NCBI GenBank assembly: GCA_002104895.1
Contig: MCFG01000137.1
Coordinates: 1-64,000, forward strand
Direction: 5' to 3'
Source of the DNA: Anaeromyces robustus
Lineage: Eukaryota; Neocallimastigomycota; Neocallimastigomycetes; Neocallimastigales; Neocallimastigaceae
DNA: 64,000 bases
The notes beneath the pieces are model-generated. The model had not been told where the DNA came from and did no database searches. It saw only the letters and a program-made list of their open reading frames with translations. Positions 27,546 through 43,927 of the stretch are shown here, one piece after another; positions within the stretch are counted from its first letter, which is position 1, and every line of letters starts with the position of its first letter. The position numbers and the translations under genes are program-made.

Positions 27546-27578
<33 letters not shown>
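27297..27578. repeat. A-rich linker with two local duplications
   Basis: Holds two copies of a block containing AATTGAAAA(n)CTTTTTT and ATATATTTCACCTTTTACAAA (27325-27395 and 27390-27455), and two copies of AATGAAACACAAAAAGAACA followed by A runs (27482 and 27529). The last A run joins the fifth LINE fragment. Confidence 0.7.
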
Positions 27579-27581
<3 letters not shown>

Positions 27582-28274
27582 ACTTGGGACAAAGAAAGTA
27601 AGATATTAAATGATAAATTAAACAATATTTCATCTTATTCTAAAGAAATTATGGACTTCTATTGAGATAGAGACATAAAAAGCGATAAATCAATTAAAAT
27701 TTTCTTATTAATCATTTCTCCGATTTATATAAAAAAAGATTATCTTAAAAATAAAAAAAAAAAAATTTCTAATAATTTATATGTGACCAGTAATAACTCT
27801 AGTGTAGATAATAGAATTAATAATATTGTTAAATGTTATAAAAGTAGTTTTAATAATGGAAAAAATAATATATGTAATATAGATATTTTAGGAAATAGAA
27901 AAATTGTTAATAGGTATAGAATTTATATTTTTTTAATTGGTGGAAGAAAATATGGTTTTAATGAAATAATTAACAATTGTCCATATAATAAGTAGGGCAA
28001 ATGCCGATCCTATTACCGAACCAAGTGGAATAGGATAAATCAATTTTCCTTTAATTCTATATGTAGAATTAAGGGCTAGTATGAATTTATTGTTTTTACA
28101 TATTATCATACTACTTTTTTTTCCCCTCCAGTATTATTCATTATTATCTATAATGTTTATTCTGGTTTTTTTTTATTAGCATCATTTTTTTTTTGTGTTT
28201 TTTTTTTTTTATGTTTTTTTTTTTTTATGTGTTTTTTTTTTTATGTTTTTTTTTTATGTTTTTTTTTTTTTTAT

Positions 28275-28309
<35 letters not shown>

Positions 28310-28378
28310 ATTCATGTATATTAATATTTAAACTCAATAAAATAATGATGATGTACAAATTGTCTGCTTGAAAAAAAA
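27579..28378 (+). mobile_element. Fifth LINE 3' fragment, degraded
   Basis: Begins with AAAATGGACTTGGGACAAAG, the same 5' breakpoint as the second fragment. It carries the ILNDKLNNISS segment, an in-frame stop, an internal deletion, the VDNRINNIVK and IYIFLIGGRKYGF segments, the RANADPI segment near 28000, and the full 3' untranslated region with a T-rich insert of TTTTTATG repeats (28190-28310). It ends at AATAAAATAATGATGATGTAC and a short A run. Confidence 0.85.
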
Positions 28379-28432
28379 TCTTATAATAATGTATATAATT
28401 AACAACAAATAATATCTATTATATAGTATTTT

Positions 28433-31397
<2,965 letters not shown>

Positions 31398-31974
31398 TTA
31401 CTTTTTTTTTTTTTTTTTTTTTATGCTAAATGTTAAATTTCTTTCTAAAGTAATAAAATAATATTTAAATATATAAATATTTATTATTATTAAATATAAT
31501 TATTATAATTATTTTTTTTTTTTTGTAATATAAAATAATGAAAAAATATTTTTATCCAAAAAAAAAAAATGGTAATTTAACTATACACATCAATTTATTA
31601 ATTAAATTTTATTAAATTTTTTTCTATAGTTAATTATATAAATGTTGTTATAATTAAAATATACAAATTTATTATTTTTAATATATATAAATTAATTAAA
31701 GATAATATAAATATTATCATTTTTTATAATATTATTAATTATATAATAATAATTATTGTTGACAAAGTTTTTTTTTAATTAATAATACATTAGTAATTTA
31801 CATTCTAAGAATATTCATGTAAATATGTATTAATAATACATGTCAGCCACAAATTTTAGTATAAATATTTTGGCTTGATACATTTTATTCATTGTAATAA
31901 ACTTTTTATAAAACATAACAATTATTGAAAGAAATAATTAATGATATAAATAATAAATAAATAATAATTGTAGA

Positions 31975-32033
<59 letters not shown>

Positions 32034-32148
32034 CTAATAATTGTAGATAAATAAATTAATAAATAAATAATAATTGTATATAAATAAATAAATAAATAAA
32101 TATATAAATATATAAATAAATAAATAAATAAATGAATAAATAGATAGA

Positions 32149-32195
<47 letters not shown>

Positions 32196-32359
32196 ATAGA
32201 TAGATAATAAATAAATAAATAAATAAATATTTAGATAAATAGATATATAAATAAATAAATAAATAAATTAATATATAAATAAATAAATAAATAAATAAAT
32301 AAATTAATAAATAAATATTTAGATAAATAGATAAATAAATAAATAGATAAATAGATATA

Positions 32360-32406
<47 letters not shown>

Positions 32407-32597
32407 ATTAATAAATAAATTAAAAATAATTATAAACAAAATTGTTTTTAATATTTAAATAATAACTAGAATTTTTTATTTTAATTTATACTAATGGTCT
32501 TTTTTTTTTTTTCATATATATTTCTTAAATATCCTATCAAGAATAAATATAATTTTTTTTTATGTATTTCTTAAATATCCTATCGAAAATAAAATAT

Positions 32598-32631
<34 letters not shown>

Positions 32632-34551
32632 TGTGTGAGAATAAAAAAAAAAAAAAAACAATCAAATTATTTTGATAGATAATCTAAATTTAAAAAATTT
32701 TAATTATAATAACTCTAGAGAGCACTTTGATAATTTTCTTCGAATGAAAATTATCAAAAGAATACTAAATTTGATTAGATTATTATTATTCAATCTATTG
32801 TTTAAAAATAAGAAAATAAATTTTTTTTTTTTTTTTATCTGTTCATTATTATCATTTATTATTATTTTTATTATTATTATTATTTTTTATTATCTATTTA
32901 TTTTTATATATAGATTTATATTTTTTTTTTTAAGTTATTATTCTGTAAATATTCATATAATTAGTTAATTTATATAAATTGTTTTTTTTTTCCCCTTTTA
33001 ATATATATATCATTATATTATATTATATTATATTCCTTATTTATATTATTTATTTAAAATTATTTTATATAATAACTTTATTAAATAAGAATATTAACAT
33101 TTATATTTAAAAATTTCTTGTATTTAATTAATAGCAGCAAAAATAATATAAAATAAATATACTCTAATATATGATAATAATATATTAATATTTATTAAAT
33201 ATAAATTAAACAAATTTAAATAATTTTTTTAAATTTTTTTTCCATATCTTCATTTATTTAAATATATTAAAATAACAAACAATAGTTAAATAAAGAAATT
33301 TTATGACATATTACTTTAAAAGAGGAAAAAGAACAAGATTTTTTAATTATTCATTTTTTTTTTTTACCTTTAATATTATATATAATTCTTTATTATATTT
33401 ATAATTTTATTATTAAATATTTTCTTTTTCAAATTTAATAATTAAGATAACTTTTAATTATTTATACTTTTTGGAAAGAATAGTTTGATTATTAATAATA
33501 TTCAATACTTTAACAAAAATTAATAACTCAGGAATGAAATTATAAAAGTAAAAAGTATAAAGAGGATTATATAAATGAAAAATTCAATTATAAATCAATC
33601 CACTATTTTGTAAATAAAAAATATTAAAAAATTAATATAATTATTTTAATATGTTAAATATTTATTTAAAAAAAATAATTTAAATCATAGAGAAATATAA
33701 TAATGAAATATAATAATGAAATAAAATATAATATTATGAAATATAAAACGTAATTAAAAAAAAAAAAGAAAGAAAAAATAAATAAATAAATAAAAAATAA
33801 AAGGTAAAAAATAAATATAATAAAAATCAAATAAAGTATAAAAAAGATACAATAAAAAGTATTATTAATAATAAATAAAGTCAAATAAAGTGTAATCAAA
33901 TTTTAAAAATAATAAAAAACAAAAAGTAAAAAAATAAAATAAAATAAATAAATAAAAAAAAAAAACAAAAACAAATAACAAGAAACAAAAAATATAAAAT
34001 AAAAAACGAACAAAAAAGAAAATAAAAAAAAAAAATAAAAAAATAGAAAAAAATAAAAAAAATAATTTTTTTCTGAAAGTTAACAAATTTTATATTCATA
34101 TATATGAATTAGTTGAAATAATTGAACAATATTGTCTCAATTATATAATAATATTTTTTTTTTAAAAAAAAAAAGGAAAAAGAATAATTATATAAAATGC
34201 ATTAATTGTGAAATTATAAAGTAATTTCAAGGTACATTTTATTAATTCAGTATAAAACGATAATTATTTTAAAATAATAATGAAATATTATTATTTTATT
34301 ATATATTATCAAATAAATATAAAATAGTATTATATTAATATAATATATATATAGAATAAAACACAAATAGAGAATAGAACTACACTAATAATATAATAAA
34401 AAAATTATATTATTTTATATAAGTTAATGTATATATTAAAAACGCTAATAACAATAACAATATAACCATAACCATAACAATTACTATAAAAATTATAAAA
34501 TTAAATATATTTTTTTTTTTTTTGAAAATTAAGTGAAATTATCATAATAAA
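31398..34551. other. Gene-free divergent intergenic region
   Basis: Lies between the leftward Asteroid gene and the rightward pseudo-ATPase gene, so it holds both promoters. Contents are AAAT repeats (31.98-32.42 kb), a partly duplicated block TTTCTTAAATATCCTATC (32520 and 32567), and A-rich tracts at 33.75-34.07 kb whose reverse frames are Phe/Leu/Ile-rich artefacts. No further gene is supported. Confidence 0.75.
31976..32420. repeat. Long AAAT/AGAT microsatellite cluster
   Basis: AAAT units in several blocks, with interspersed TAGATAGATA and ATATAAAT variants. Confidence 0.93.
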
Positions 34552-36301
34552 ATGGAGCATCATATATGTCAAGGTGCTTTACCAAATTTCCGTGCAATAT
34601 TTAATTATAAAGTTGAAAATTACGGAAAAAAGCATGAAAAATCAAATAATTCAGCGTCAAATTCATTGTATTCAAGAAATAAGACATTGTGGAAGATAAA
34701 ATATATATCATTTAATTTTGATAAAGAAGAATTTCATCAATTTCCAAAAGAAAAATTAGAAGCTCTTAAAAAAGCCTTATATTCTATACCAGGTTTAGGA
34801 AATGAAGAAGATTTTATTGAATATCAGTACCATTATAGAGATTATATAAACAGTAATGAAAGTGAACAAACTAACCTTATTCAATTTGATAATGACCAAT
34901 TATCGAAAGAAAATCCAGAACATGAATCTTCGTTAAATACTTTTAATATATCATCATTGGGAGATATAAATGAATATCCATTATTAAATCCATCTTTTTA
35001 TATATCACCTTCAATAGTATCAAGTGTATATATATCATTATTAACTAATCAAATTAAAGTCAAATATAATCCAGATTTTACAAATTCATTATTAATAAAA
35101 AATATTATCATTCAAAGTGGATTAAATATCCTTGAGACTGTACCTTCCCCATATATTAATGTCATTTATGGTAATGTTACTAATGAAAAGATTAGTACAA
35201 CAACTTATGAATTACCAAATGGTAATAGTGATGATTTAGTAAAAGAAAACAGTTTTGATCAAGATATGAATATGTCTAGTACAAAATATCAAAATAAATA
35301 TAATAAAAATGTCATTCTTGAGCTTATTAGTTTTTCATTAGATAATAATAATCATAGTAAAATTACATCAGGTATATGTCATCCGGATTGTAAAAATTGT
35401 ATACAATGGCTTAAGAATTGTATAAGTCAATATTTATTTGATCAAATTGATATTGAATCAATCCAACTTACAAAATTACCATGGATTGAATTTAATAATA
35501 ATAAAATATATAAAGATTTTAAATTTAAATCTTGTCGTTTATCATTATCATTCAAATATCATGAATCAGCTGAATCATTTATTTTTGACGATATTAGTAA
35601 TATTTTAAATGAAATGAATATAAGAATTAATAGAATCCAAATAGAAAGTAAATATATAAATATATATATATCATTAAATCAATTTATTTGTTTTTTATTC
35701 AAATTATTTTAAATATTATATTGTTTATTATATTCTAATTATTTAAATATTAATATTATATATTTGTATTATATATAAATTTAATTTATTATAGATGTTT
35801 CTTTATCAAATGAGGAAAAAATTAAAAGAAATTCATTTAAATTATCAAATGGATTAGAAAGTATTGTTAGTTCTAATAAAAATGTTTCTTTACATTCTAT
35901 ATCATTTTTAATACCAAAATTAAATAGAGCTTCTGAAGCAATGAGAATAGAATCAAAATTATTAAAAATTTCTGGAATTAAAAATCCTATAAAATTCGAT
36001 TTTATAAATAAACAATGTATTATAATTTATAATTCATATCAAGTTTCTGTAAAAGATATTATAAGTGAAATTAAATTATACCATCCTGATGCTACTACTA
36101 TATCTAATTCTTTTCGTCGTCTAAAAAAAGAAGAAGAAAATTCTATTTTTAGTATACCTGCTAATAATATGAATGATACCATAGAGTCTTTAGATATAGA
36201 ATCATTAGATAAAAAAGAATCATCTAATATTATACCAACAGATCAAGATGAGGCAGAAAAAACGGAAATTTGTAAGTATATATATATATATATATATATA
36301 C

Positions 36302-36333
<32 letters not shown>

Positions 36334-36335
36334 TT

Positions 36336-36374
<39 letters not shown>

Positions 36375-39300
36375 TTATTATTATTCTATTAAATACTAAA
36401 TTTATATATATTTTAAATTTAATGAAATTAGATTATAGTTCTGATATAGACCAAGATGAAAATATCCTTTTTACTTCTAATAAATATGCAAATTCAATAA
36501 ATTCATCTACATCTAGTACTGAATATATGGGTAAAAGTACTGATTATTTAAATGAAGGAATATCAAACTTTGACGGTACTAAATATAAAGAATTGAAAAA
36601 TCAAGTTGATAAGAGATCAAAAAATCTTGTTGATAAACGTTTTATATTTTATTCTAAAATTGAAAAATGTTTTAATATATGCTCTATATTAACTATTTTT
36701 AGTTTTATCACTCCATATTTTTTTGTATGGATAAATTATATTACAAATAATTTATATATGCGATTAAATCTTCATTTGGAATGTATAATTGTATTATTAC
36801 TTTCAATACCAGTACAGTTTTATTATGGTTCAGAAATCCATTCAATAGCATTACATATACTTAAACATAATATTTGTGAATGTAATTTCTTTAAGAATGA
36901 CATTGAAAATGATCAAATTACTAAAAATAATAAAGAACAAAATAATAATAAATATTCACAATGTTTTTTTCGATCTAATGGAAAAAAGAATTATCGTATA
37001 AGTGGTGTTGTCGTTTTAAGTTTTACTACATGGATCATATGGATTTATTCTACTCTTGGTATATTTATACGACTTCTTCAAATGTATATTAATAATAGTA
37101 ATTATGAAACTCCTCATATTTATCATGAATATTATGAAACTTCTTCATTACTTATTACATGTTATTATGTGAAAAAACTTTTGGAACTTATGACAAAACA
37201 ATATACTATTGATAATATTTCGCAATTTATGCATTTACAAATGAAGAAAGCAGTTCTTTTAACACCTCTTGATCCAACACTTACTAATTGTAACACTATA
37301 AATGAAGGAACGTTAAGAACAGAATGGATTGAATCCATTGTTGATGTTAATAGTTTAAAAGAAGGTGATATAATAAAAATTTTACCAGGAAATAGAATAC
37401 CTTATGATGGATCTATTGTTTATGGTAAAACTAAATTAGATGAATCTATGATTAGTGGTAATACCAAACCTATTAAAAAATCAATTATGGATCGTGTTAT
37501 GTCAGGCACTATGAATATAGAGTCATCTATCTATGTTAAAATATTAGATGCTTCTAGTGATTGTACTTTTAATTCTATGATTAATTTAATTGAAGATGTT
37601 CAACTTTCAAGTGGTTCTTTTCATATATTTACGGATAATATTTATAAATATCTTATACCAGTAACTTTAATAATTTCTATATTAACGTTACTTTTGTGGA
37701 CATTCGGAGATATTGATGTTAATGGTAAAGCTATTAATAAAGAATCATTAAAAAATAATTATCAAATTGAATTTGGTATTATTTTTTCAATTAGTGTTTT
37801 AATTATTGCTTTTCCTTTCACCATGGAATTTGTATTCCCTATAGCTATTTCTATTGCTTCTAAAATTGCTATGAAATATGGTATACTAGTCAAAGATATT
37901 GCCCATACTTTTAAGAAATTAAGTCAATTGAATATTATTGTATTTAATAAAGATCAAGTAATTACTAATGGTAGTCCAAGTATTGTTGAAATTATTATTG
38001 ATGAGAATTTTAATCAATTCGGTAGAAGTGAAGCCTTTTATGAAATTTTAAAATCTCTTGAATATTATTCTTCTAATATATATGCTAAATGTATTAGAAA
38101 TTATATTAAAAAGGTTGAAATGTCACTTCCTGATAAAAGATTAATTCCATGGGATGTTCTTTATTATCAAGAAACAGAAGGTTATAGTATTGTTGCAAAA
38201 ATTAGATCTTCCACTGATCCTAATGGATCAATTTATGATGTTTGTTTGGGAAGTGAAAAATGGATGATAAAACAAAAGTGTATACCTTCTTTAGATCAAT
38301 CCCGAATTTCTGTTTGGACAGAACGTGGTTATTCTATTTTTTATCTTAGCATAAATAAGGTAATTGTTGGTATGTTAAGTGTCCATGATAATGTTCGTGA
38401 TGGTACTAAGGTATTAATTCAATGTTTAAAGGAACAATATCATATTGAACCATGGCTTCTTTCTTCTGATAATGAAGCATCTACTCTTAATATAGCTAAG
38501 CAAATTGGTATAGATGAAAATCATTGTTTTTATAATGTTTTACCAAGTGAAAAACAAGAAAAAATTAAATGGTTACAAAATACTTATATTTATAAATCAA
38601 AAAAACATAGAAAATCATTCAATTCTAATTTCAAATTAATTTCAAATAGCCTTGATCCAGAGTTAAATGAGTATAAGGTTTACCAAGAAAGTACTAATCA
38701 ATTTGATCCATTTAATTCTCATCATAATAGTTCTAGTATATTTTCTGATTATAATAGAATACCTTCTACTTCACATAATTTATTAATAAATGAAAGTAGT
38801 ATTTCACAAACAAATGATTCAACAAATAATGACGTTAATATTAAAATTGAAGAAGAAGATGAAGATAATGATTGTCTCATTAGTCATAAAAATGATGTTG
38901 TTCAAAATGTCGTTGCCTATATTGGAAATGATATAAATGATTCTGATGTTTTTTCGACTGCTGATATTGGGTAAGATATTTAATTATAAATTTTATAATA
39001 AATAAATAAATAAATAAATAAATAAATATAATCAATAAATATAATCAATAAACATATTTATAATAATAATAAATAAATATAATTAATAAATATAATAATA
39101 ATACTAAATTTAATTTTTATTTAATAATGTATATAACATATATATTTTAATATATTTATTATAATAGTTTATGTTTAGGTATTTTAAATGATATATCATT
39201 AGATTCTTCAGTAATTACAACAATTTATCAAGATATACAATGCATTAGTAAATTATTACACTTAACTCAATATACTATAAATTATTCTTACACTACTATT

Positions 39301-39459
39301 TTATATATAATATTACTTCATATTATATTAATACCAATAGCAACTGGTTTATTTTATCCATATACTTGGTTAAATCCATTATGGATTATTGCTAGTTTAA
39401 TAATTAGTATAGTAATTCATTATTATCGTGCAAATAGTTTAAAGAAAGTCAAATTCTAA
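34552..39459 (+). CDS. Catalytically degenerate P1B-type (copper-ATPase-like) membrane protein
   Basis: Four exons (34552-35647, 35795-36271, 36432-38970, 39168-39459) join in phase to 1467 residues. The N-terminal ~520 residues hold degenerate heavy-metal-associated repeats (for example YISLLTNQIKVKYNP and a unit at ~405-475) without CxxC; only GICHPDCKNC (274-283) keeps clustered Cys. Then come about eight membrane helices placed as in P1B pumps (~604-628, ~638-657, ~714-738, one near 760, ~927-948, ~970-1000, two in the last exon) and actuator and ATP-binding-like domains. The signature residues are changed: CPC is FPF (985-987), TGE is SGN (866-868), DKTGT is NKDQV with the phospho-acceptor Asp replaced by N1030, HP is IY (1074-1075), TGDN is SSDN (1202-1205) and GDGIND is GNDIND (1356-1361). 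It should not pump by the normal cycle, yet the frame is open throughout. Family certain; function unknown. Exon 2 runs into a TTTA repeat intron. Confidence 0.9.
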
Positions 39460-39684
39460 TTTGAACAATAATTTATATTTTTAAAATTTAAAAAAAAAAA
39501 AGAAAGAATTTTTTTCTTTTTTTATTATGTTTCTTTTATTTAAAATAAAATAACATTAATATATATTATATGTATACCAAAAATTTTTTTTTTTTATTAT
39601 TTTTATTTTATTTAATATTTATTAAATCAATTAATATTTCTATAATATAACATTATTTACACATTTTTAAATTATTTATCAAAT

Positions 39685-39766
<82 letters not shown>

Positions 39767-40432
39767 ATAGAGATAAATAAATAAATAAATATTATTTTTA
39801 TTGAAATTTATTTACATTTTTATAATTAATGGAATTTTAACATGGGAAACCTTATATTAAAGAAAAGAATATAGAAATATTTAATTTATATAAAATAGTA
39901 AAAAAGAAAGAATATATAATAAATATTAATCTATATATATAATGATAATAAATAAATATATATAGATTATGAAATAATGTAAATTATGTTATATGATATA
40001 TAATAAAATACAGATAATTGAAATAAGATATAAATGAAAAAAAAAAAATTATTATATATATATATATATTAATAAGAAATATATAAATGCTTTTTAAATT
40101 AGATTATAAATAAATAATAATTATAAGAGTAAAAATTTTAATAATAAATAAATAAATAAATAAATATTAATTATACTTTTATTATAAAAAAATTATAATT
40201 AGTAATTTTCTTTTGGTATTTTTTAATATATATAATGTTGGTGGTATACAATAGAAAATAAATAATAGATATAAAAAAATATAAAAATATATGTAATGTA
40301 TATAATATAATAGATAAAGAAAAAAAATATATATATATATATATATAATATTATAAATTATGGTAGTTGAAATAGATATATATAAAAAAAAATAAATATT
40401 CTTAAAAGTTAAAAATGATTTAAATTAGATTA

Positions 40433-40467
<35 letters not shown>

Positions 40468-41149
40468 AGTATAATACAATAAATAAGTAAAAAATAAAAA
40501 TGTAAATAATAAAATAATAAATATAAATAGATGTAAATAAAAAATAATATTAAAAGTAAAAAGAAAAAAAAAAGTTAATAATTATTAATTATTAATTATT
40601 ATTTTTTAATACCATTTTATAATATATATTAAAAAATATATTTACTTAATTTTGTATTGATTAATTATTTTACATTTATTATAATATATATATTTTTTTT
40701 GTTTTTTTATTTGTTTTTATGAATATTTTTTATTTTATTTTAATTTATTGTAGGCTTATGCAAATGTTAATTGAAAAGAAAAAATAATTATATATAAAAA
40801 AATAAATATACATATTATAAAATATATTTTATTGAATATAATATATATATATATAAATATATGTAATAAACATGAAGTATGGAAAAAAAAAAAGATATAT
40901 ATAAAATATATAAAAAAAATTATATATGATTTCATATGTTAAATATATTTATATGAAGAAAAAAAAAGTATTATAAAAAAAAATAAGATTGATTTGAACA
41001 ATTATTTCATATATATATTTTATAAATATAATTTTATATTATATGTATATATAATTCTTTTTTTTTTTTTTTTCTTATTTTTCATGATATTTAGTATTAA
41101 AAATAACAATAAGTTAAATGTTGTTTATTGTGTATTATAAATATATAAA
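39460..41149. other. Gene-free convergent intergenic region
   Basis: Lies between the 3' ends of the pseudo-ATPase and PUF60-like genes. It is made of poly(A), AAAT and TATA runs, including a ~40-base A run followed by AAAT units at 39686-39790. No gene is supported. Confidence 0.75.
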
Positions 41150-43927
41150 TTATTGAGCATAATCTTGTTCGTTGAATTTTTCTAAATCATATAATTTTGC
41201 TTTTAATTGTCTTCCACCAAAGTATCTTCCATCTAATTCAGTATTTGCTTTAGCAGCAGCTGTTATGAATTCATATATATTTTATAATAAGAATATATAT
41301 TAAATATTATATATAATAAATATAAATATAAATAAATAAATATAAATATAAATATAAATATAAATATAAATATAAATATAAATATAAATATAAATATAAA
41401 TATAAATATAAATATAAATATAAATATAAATATAAATATAAATATAAATATAAATATAAATATAAATATAAATATAAATATAAATATAAATATAAATATA
41501 AATATAAATATAAATATAAATGTAAATGTAAATATAAATATATAAAATAAATATTGAATATTAAAAATATTTAAATAATATAATGATTATTTTGAATTTG
41601 TAATTTATTTTAATTTAATTTATTTTAATTTATTTTGTTTTACCTTCATTAGTGTTAAATTGGATAAATATTCTAACTTCATCAGATGGTGATTCTGGTA
41701 CAATCCATACAACCACTTTAACAACTTCACCATATTTACTACATTCTGATGTAATTTCTGATTGTAAATCTTCATCAATTTCATTAGCTGTCACCATATT
41801 TTCTAATAAAACTACTGTACTTTCCATATCACGTCTAGCCAATTTTTGCATTATTGAAAGTCTTTGACTTGCACTAATAGACATATTTTCTTCTAATGAC
41901 ATATTTTCTTCTTGTTTATTTATTTTTTCTAATTGTGGTTCAGCTGGATTTACAGTATTATTCTTATTTGGGACTGCCGCTATAAATAAAACATAGTTAT
42001 TAAAAATAATTTTTCATTTTTAATAAAAATTATTAACATCTCTTATAATTTTTTATACATATATTATATAAATAATATCATATCATATATATATATCAAT
42101 GTATATATATGCACTGATATTATATTATTTATAATAACATAAAATAATTTTTATTTATATTTTGTATATATACACTATTGACTTACCTATATTACTATTA
42201 ATTGAATTTGCAGTTTTCCAAACATCTTCAGGTATATTTGCTGAAAATACTGGGATTTTATCTAAAGCTTTCATTCCATCTGGCATTGGACCACCTACAA
42301 TACTTTTTCTTACTTGGAATGCTTGTTCTCCAATGACGAAATTATTCATATTATCAACAGCTTGTGTTGCACTTTCTTCACTTTTAAATTCAATGAAACT
42401 TATTTTTTATGTCATAATGTCATAACCATTAATTGTTTATAAATATTTAAAAAAAAAAAAAAAATATTTTTTCATATAAATATTCAAATAACGTTAATAC
42501 ACACAATATTTATATTTTTAATATTATAAAATTCTTGAATTATATACCCGCAGTTTTTATGCTTTCTTGTTACAGGATCTGGCTATATATGGATTAATAT
42601 AACATTTTAATAATTATATAAAGTCATAAGATTATATAATTCAACATATGCATTTATTATAACAATTTCATAGTTAATTTAATAATATTTTATAATTATA
42701 ACTTACAATCAATGCTAATTGTTCAATTTCACCAAATGGGGTAAATAAACTTTTTAAATGTTCCTCAGTTAAATATTCATTTACATTTGCTATATATATT
42801 CTTTTTGGTGATGGTTCAGGTAATGTTTTTAAAAGATTTACATCATAATTATATGGTCTACCAACTTTTAATTTTCTATATTATTAATGATTTTATAATT
42901 ATTAACATTTAAATAAATAAAAAATTAATATATTATTTTTTTAAAAAAATAAAATTTAATTCATATAAATTGATATTCAAATTACCTTCCACCAAAGTCT
43001 GCTCCATTCATTTTTTCAACAGCAAGAAAAGCAGCTTCAGGTAAATCATAATCAATAAAACAATAACCATTATGCTTACCTGTTGATGGATCTATTTTTA
43101 AATTTATAGATTTTATGCTACCATATGGTGCAAATACACTTCTAATATTTTGTTCTGTGAGATCATAAAAAATAGATCCAACATATATTCTACATAAAAT
43201 TGAAAGTGTTCGAGCTTCATTACCAGTATTATCTTTATTAAATGCTGTAGAAAATGTAGAATTAATAATACTTTGTGGTTCTTCTTCATACTTAAATTTG
43301 AAATATTATTATTATTATTATCAATATAATAATTAATAAATTATTAATTAATAAATACTTATAAATTATGATAAAAATTCTATAAGTAAAATATTTAATA
43401 TATTTAAATAAAACTAAATGGTTTTTCAACTTATTAAATTTATTACTTTTTTATTTTGAATTTCTATATATGCCCTTGCTTGATTTAAACGCATTTTTTG
43501 ACTTTCAGTTAATGTACTTTCCTATATCAAAATTTTTATTTTATTAAATATTATTTTTTTAATACAAGTTATTACTGATATATTTTAGTTCAATATTTAC
43601 TAATTATTTTATACACTTACTTCAATTTTTTTGCTTTTATCCGGATCTTCTACAATTGTAATAAGTATTTATTAATTGTTTCATTTTATTTATTTATTTA
43701 TTTATTTATTTATATAATTAAGTTGCCATATATAAAATTTATAATATTTAATAATTAATATATTTAAATGTTAACATTTAAATTTTTATATTACAAATAT
43801 ATAAACTTATTATATAATCACCTTCTATATCATCCCAACCATTTCTCTTACGGATTTTATTTTTTTCTTCAACAGGGACTTCAGTGGTATTATTCTCAGT
43901 AGGAATATTATTTTCTATACCTTCCAT
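41150..43927 (-). CDS. PUF60: PUF60-type poly(U)-binding splicing factor
   Basis: Nine exons (43927-43822, 43649-43621, 43521-43447, 43290-42986, 42875-42707, 42582-42548, 42398-42187, 41979-41644, 41259-41150) join in phase to 458 residues. RRM1 ~104-178 (RNP2 RIYVGSIFYDL, RNP1 KHNGYCFIDY), RRM2 ~197-272 (RIYIANVNEYL, KNCGFIEF), then a linker with VGGPMPDGMKALDKIP and a C-terminal UHM ~364-456 (STVVLLENMV, acidic helix EIDEDLQSE, and the R-x-F loop GRYFGGRQLKAKLYD). PUF60 binds U-rich polypyrimidine tracts and, through its UHM, tryptophan ligand motifs of splicing factors such as SF3B1, helping 3' splice-site choice. That fits a genome whose intergenic and intron DNA is full of U-rich RNA. 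Exons are short and introns small; intron 8 holds an AAATAT array. It shares a bidirectional upstream region with eIF3a. Confidence 0.93.
41330..41545. repeat. AAATAT hexanucleotide array in an intron
   Basis: About 35 nearly perfect 6-base units in intron 8 of the PUF60-like gene, with two GTAAAT variants at the end (41520-41532). Confidence 0.93.

Noticed and set aside
28280-28320. Terminator-like T run
   Set aside because: It is the T-rich insert of the fifth LINE 3' untranslated region, not a gene terminator.
33666-34099. Minus-strand Phe/Leu-rich frames
   Set aside because: They arise from A-rich DNA (AAATAAAA-type) and have no start context or domain.
34552-39459. Active copper or cation pump
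   Set aside because: The family resemblance would suggest it, but the phospho-acceptor Asp, CPC, TGE and HP residues are all replaced, so I call it a degenerate member.
34552-39459. Ordinary pseudogene call for the ATPase-like gene
   Set aside because: No frameshift or stop occurs over 1467 codons, and all splice sites are usable in phase, which neutral decay would not preserve.
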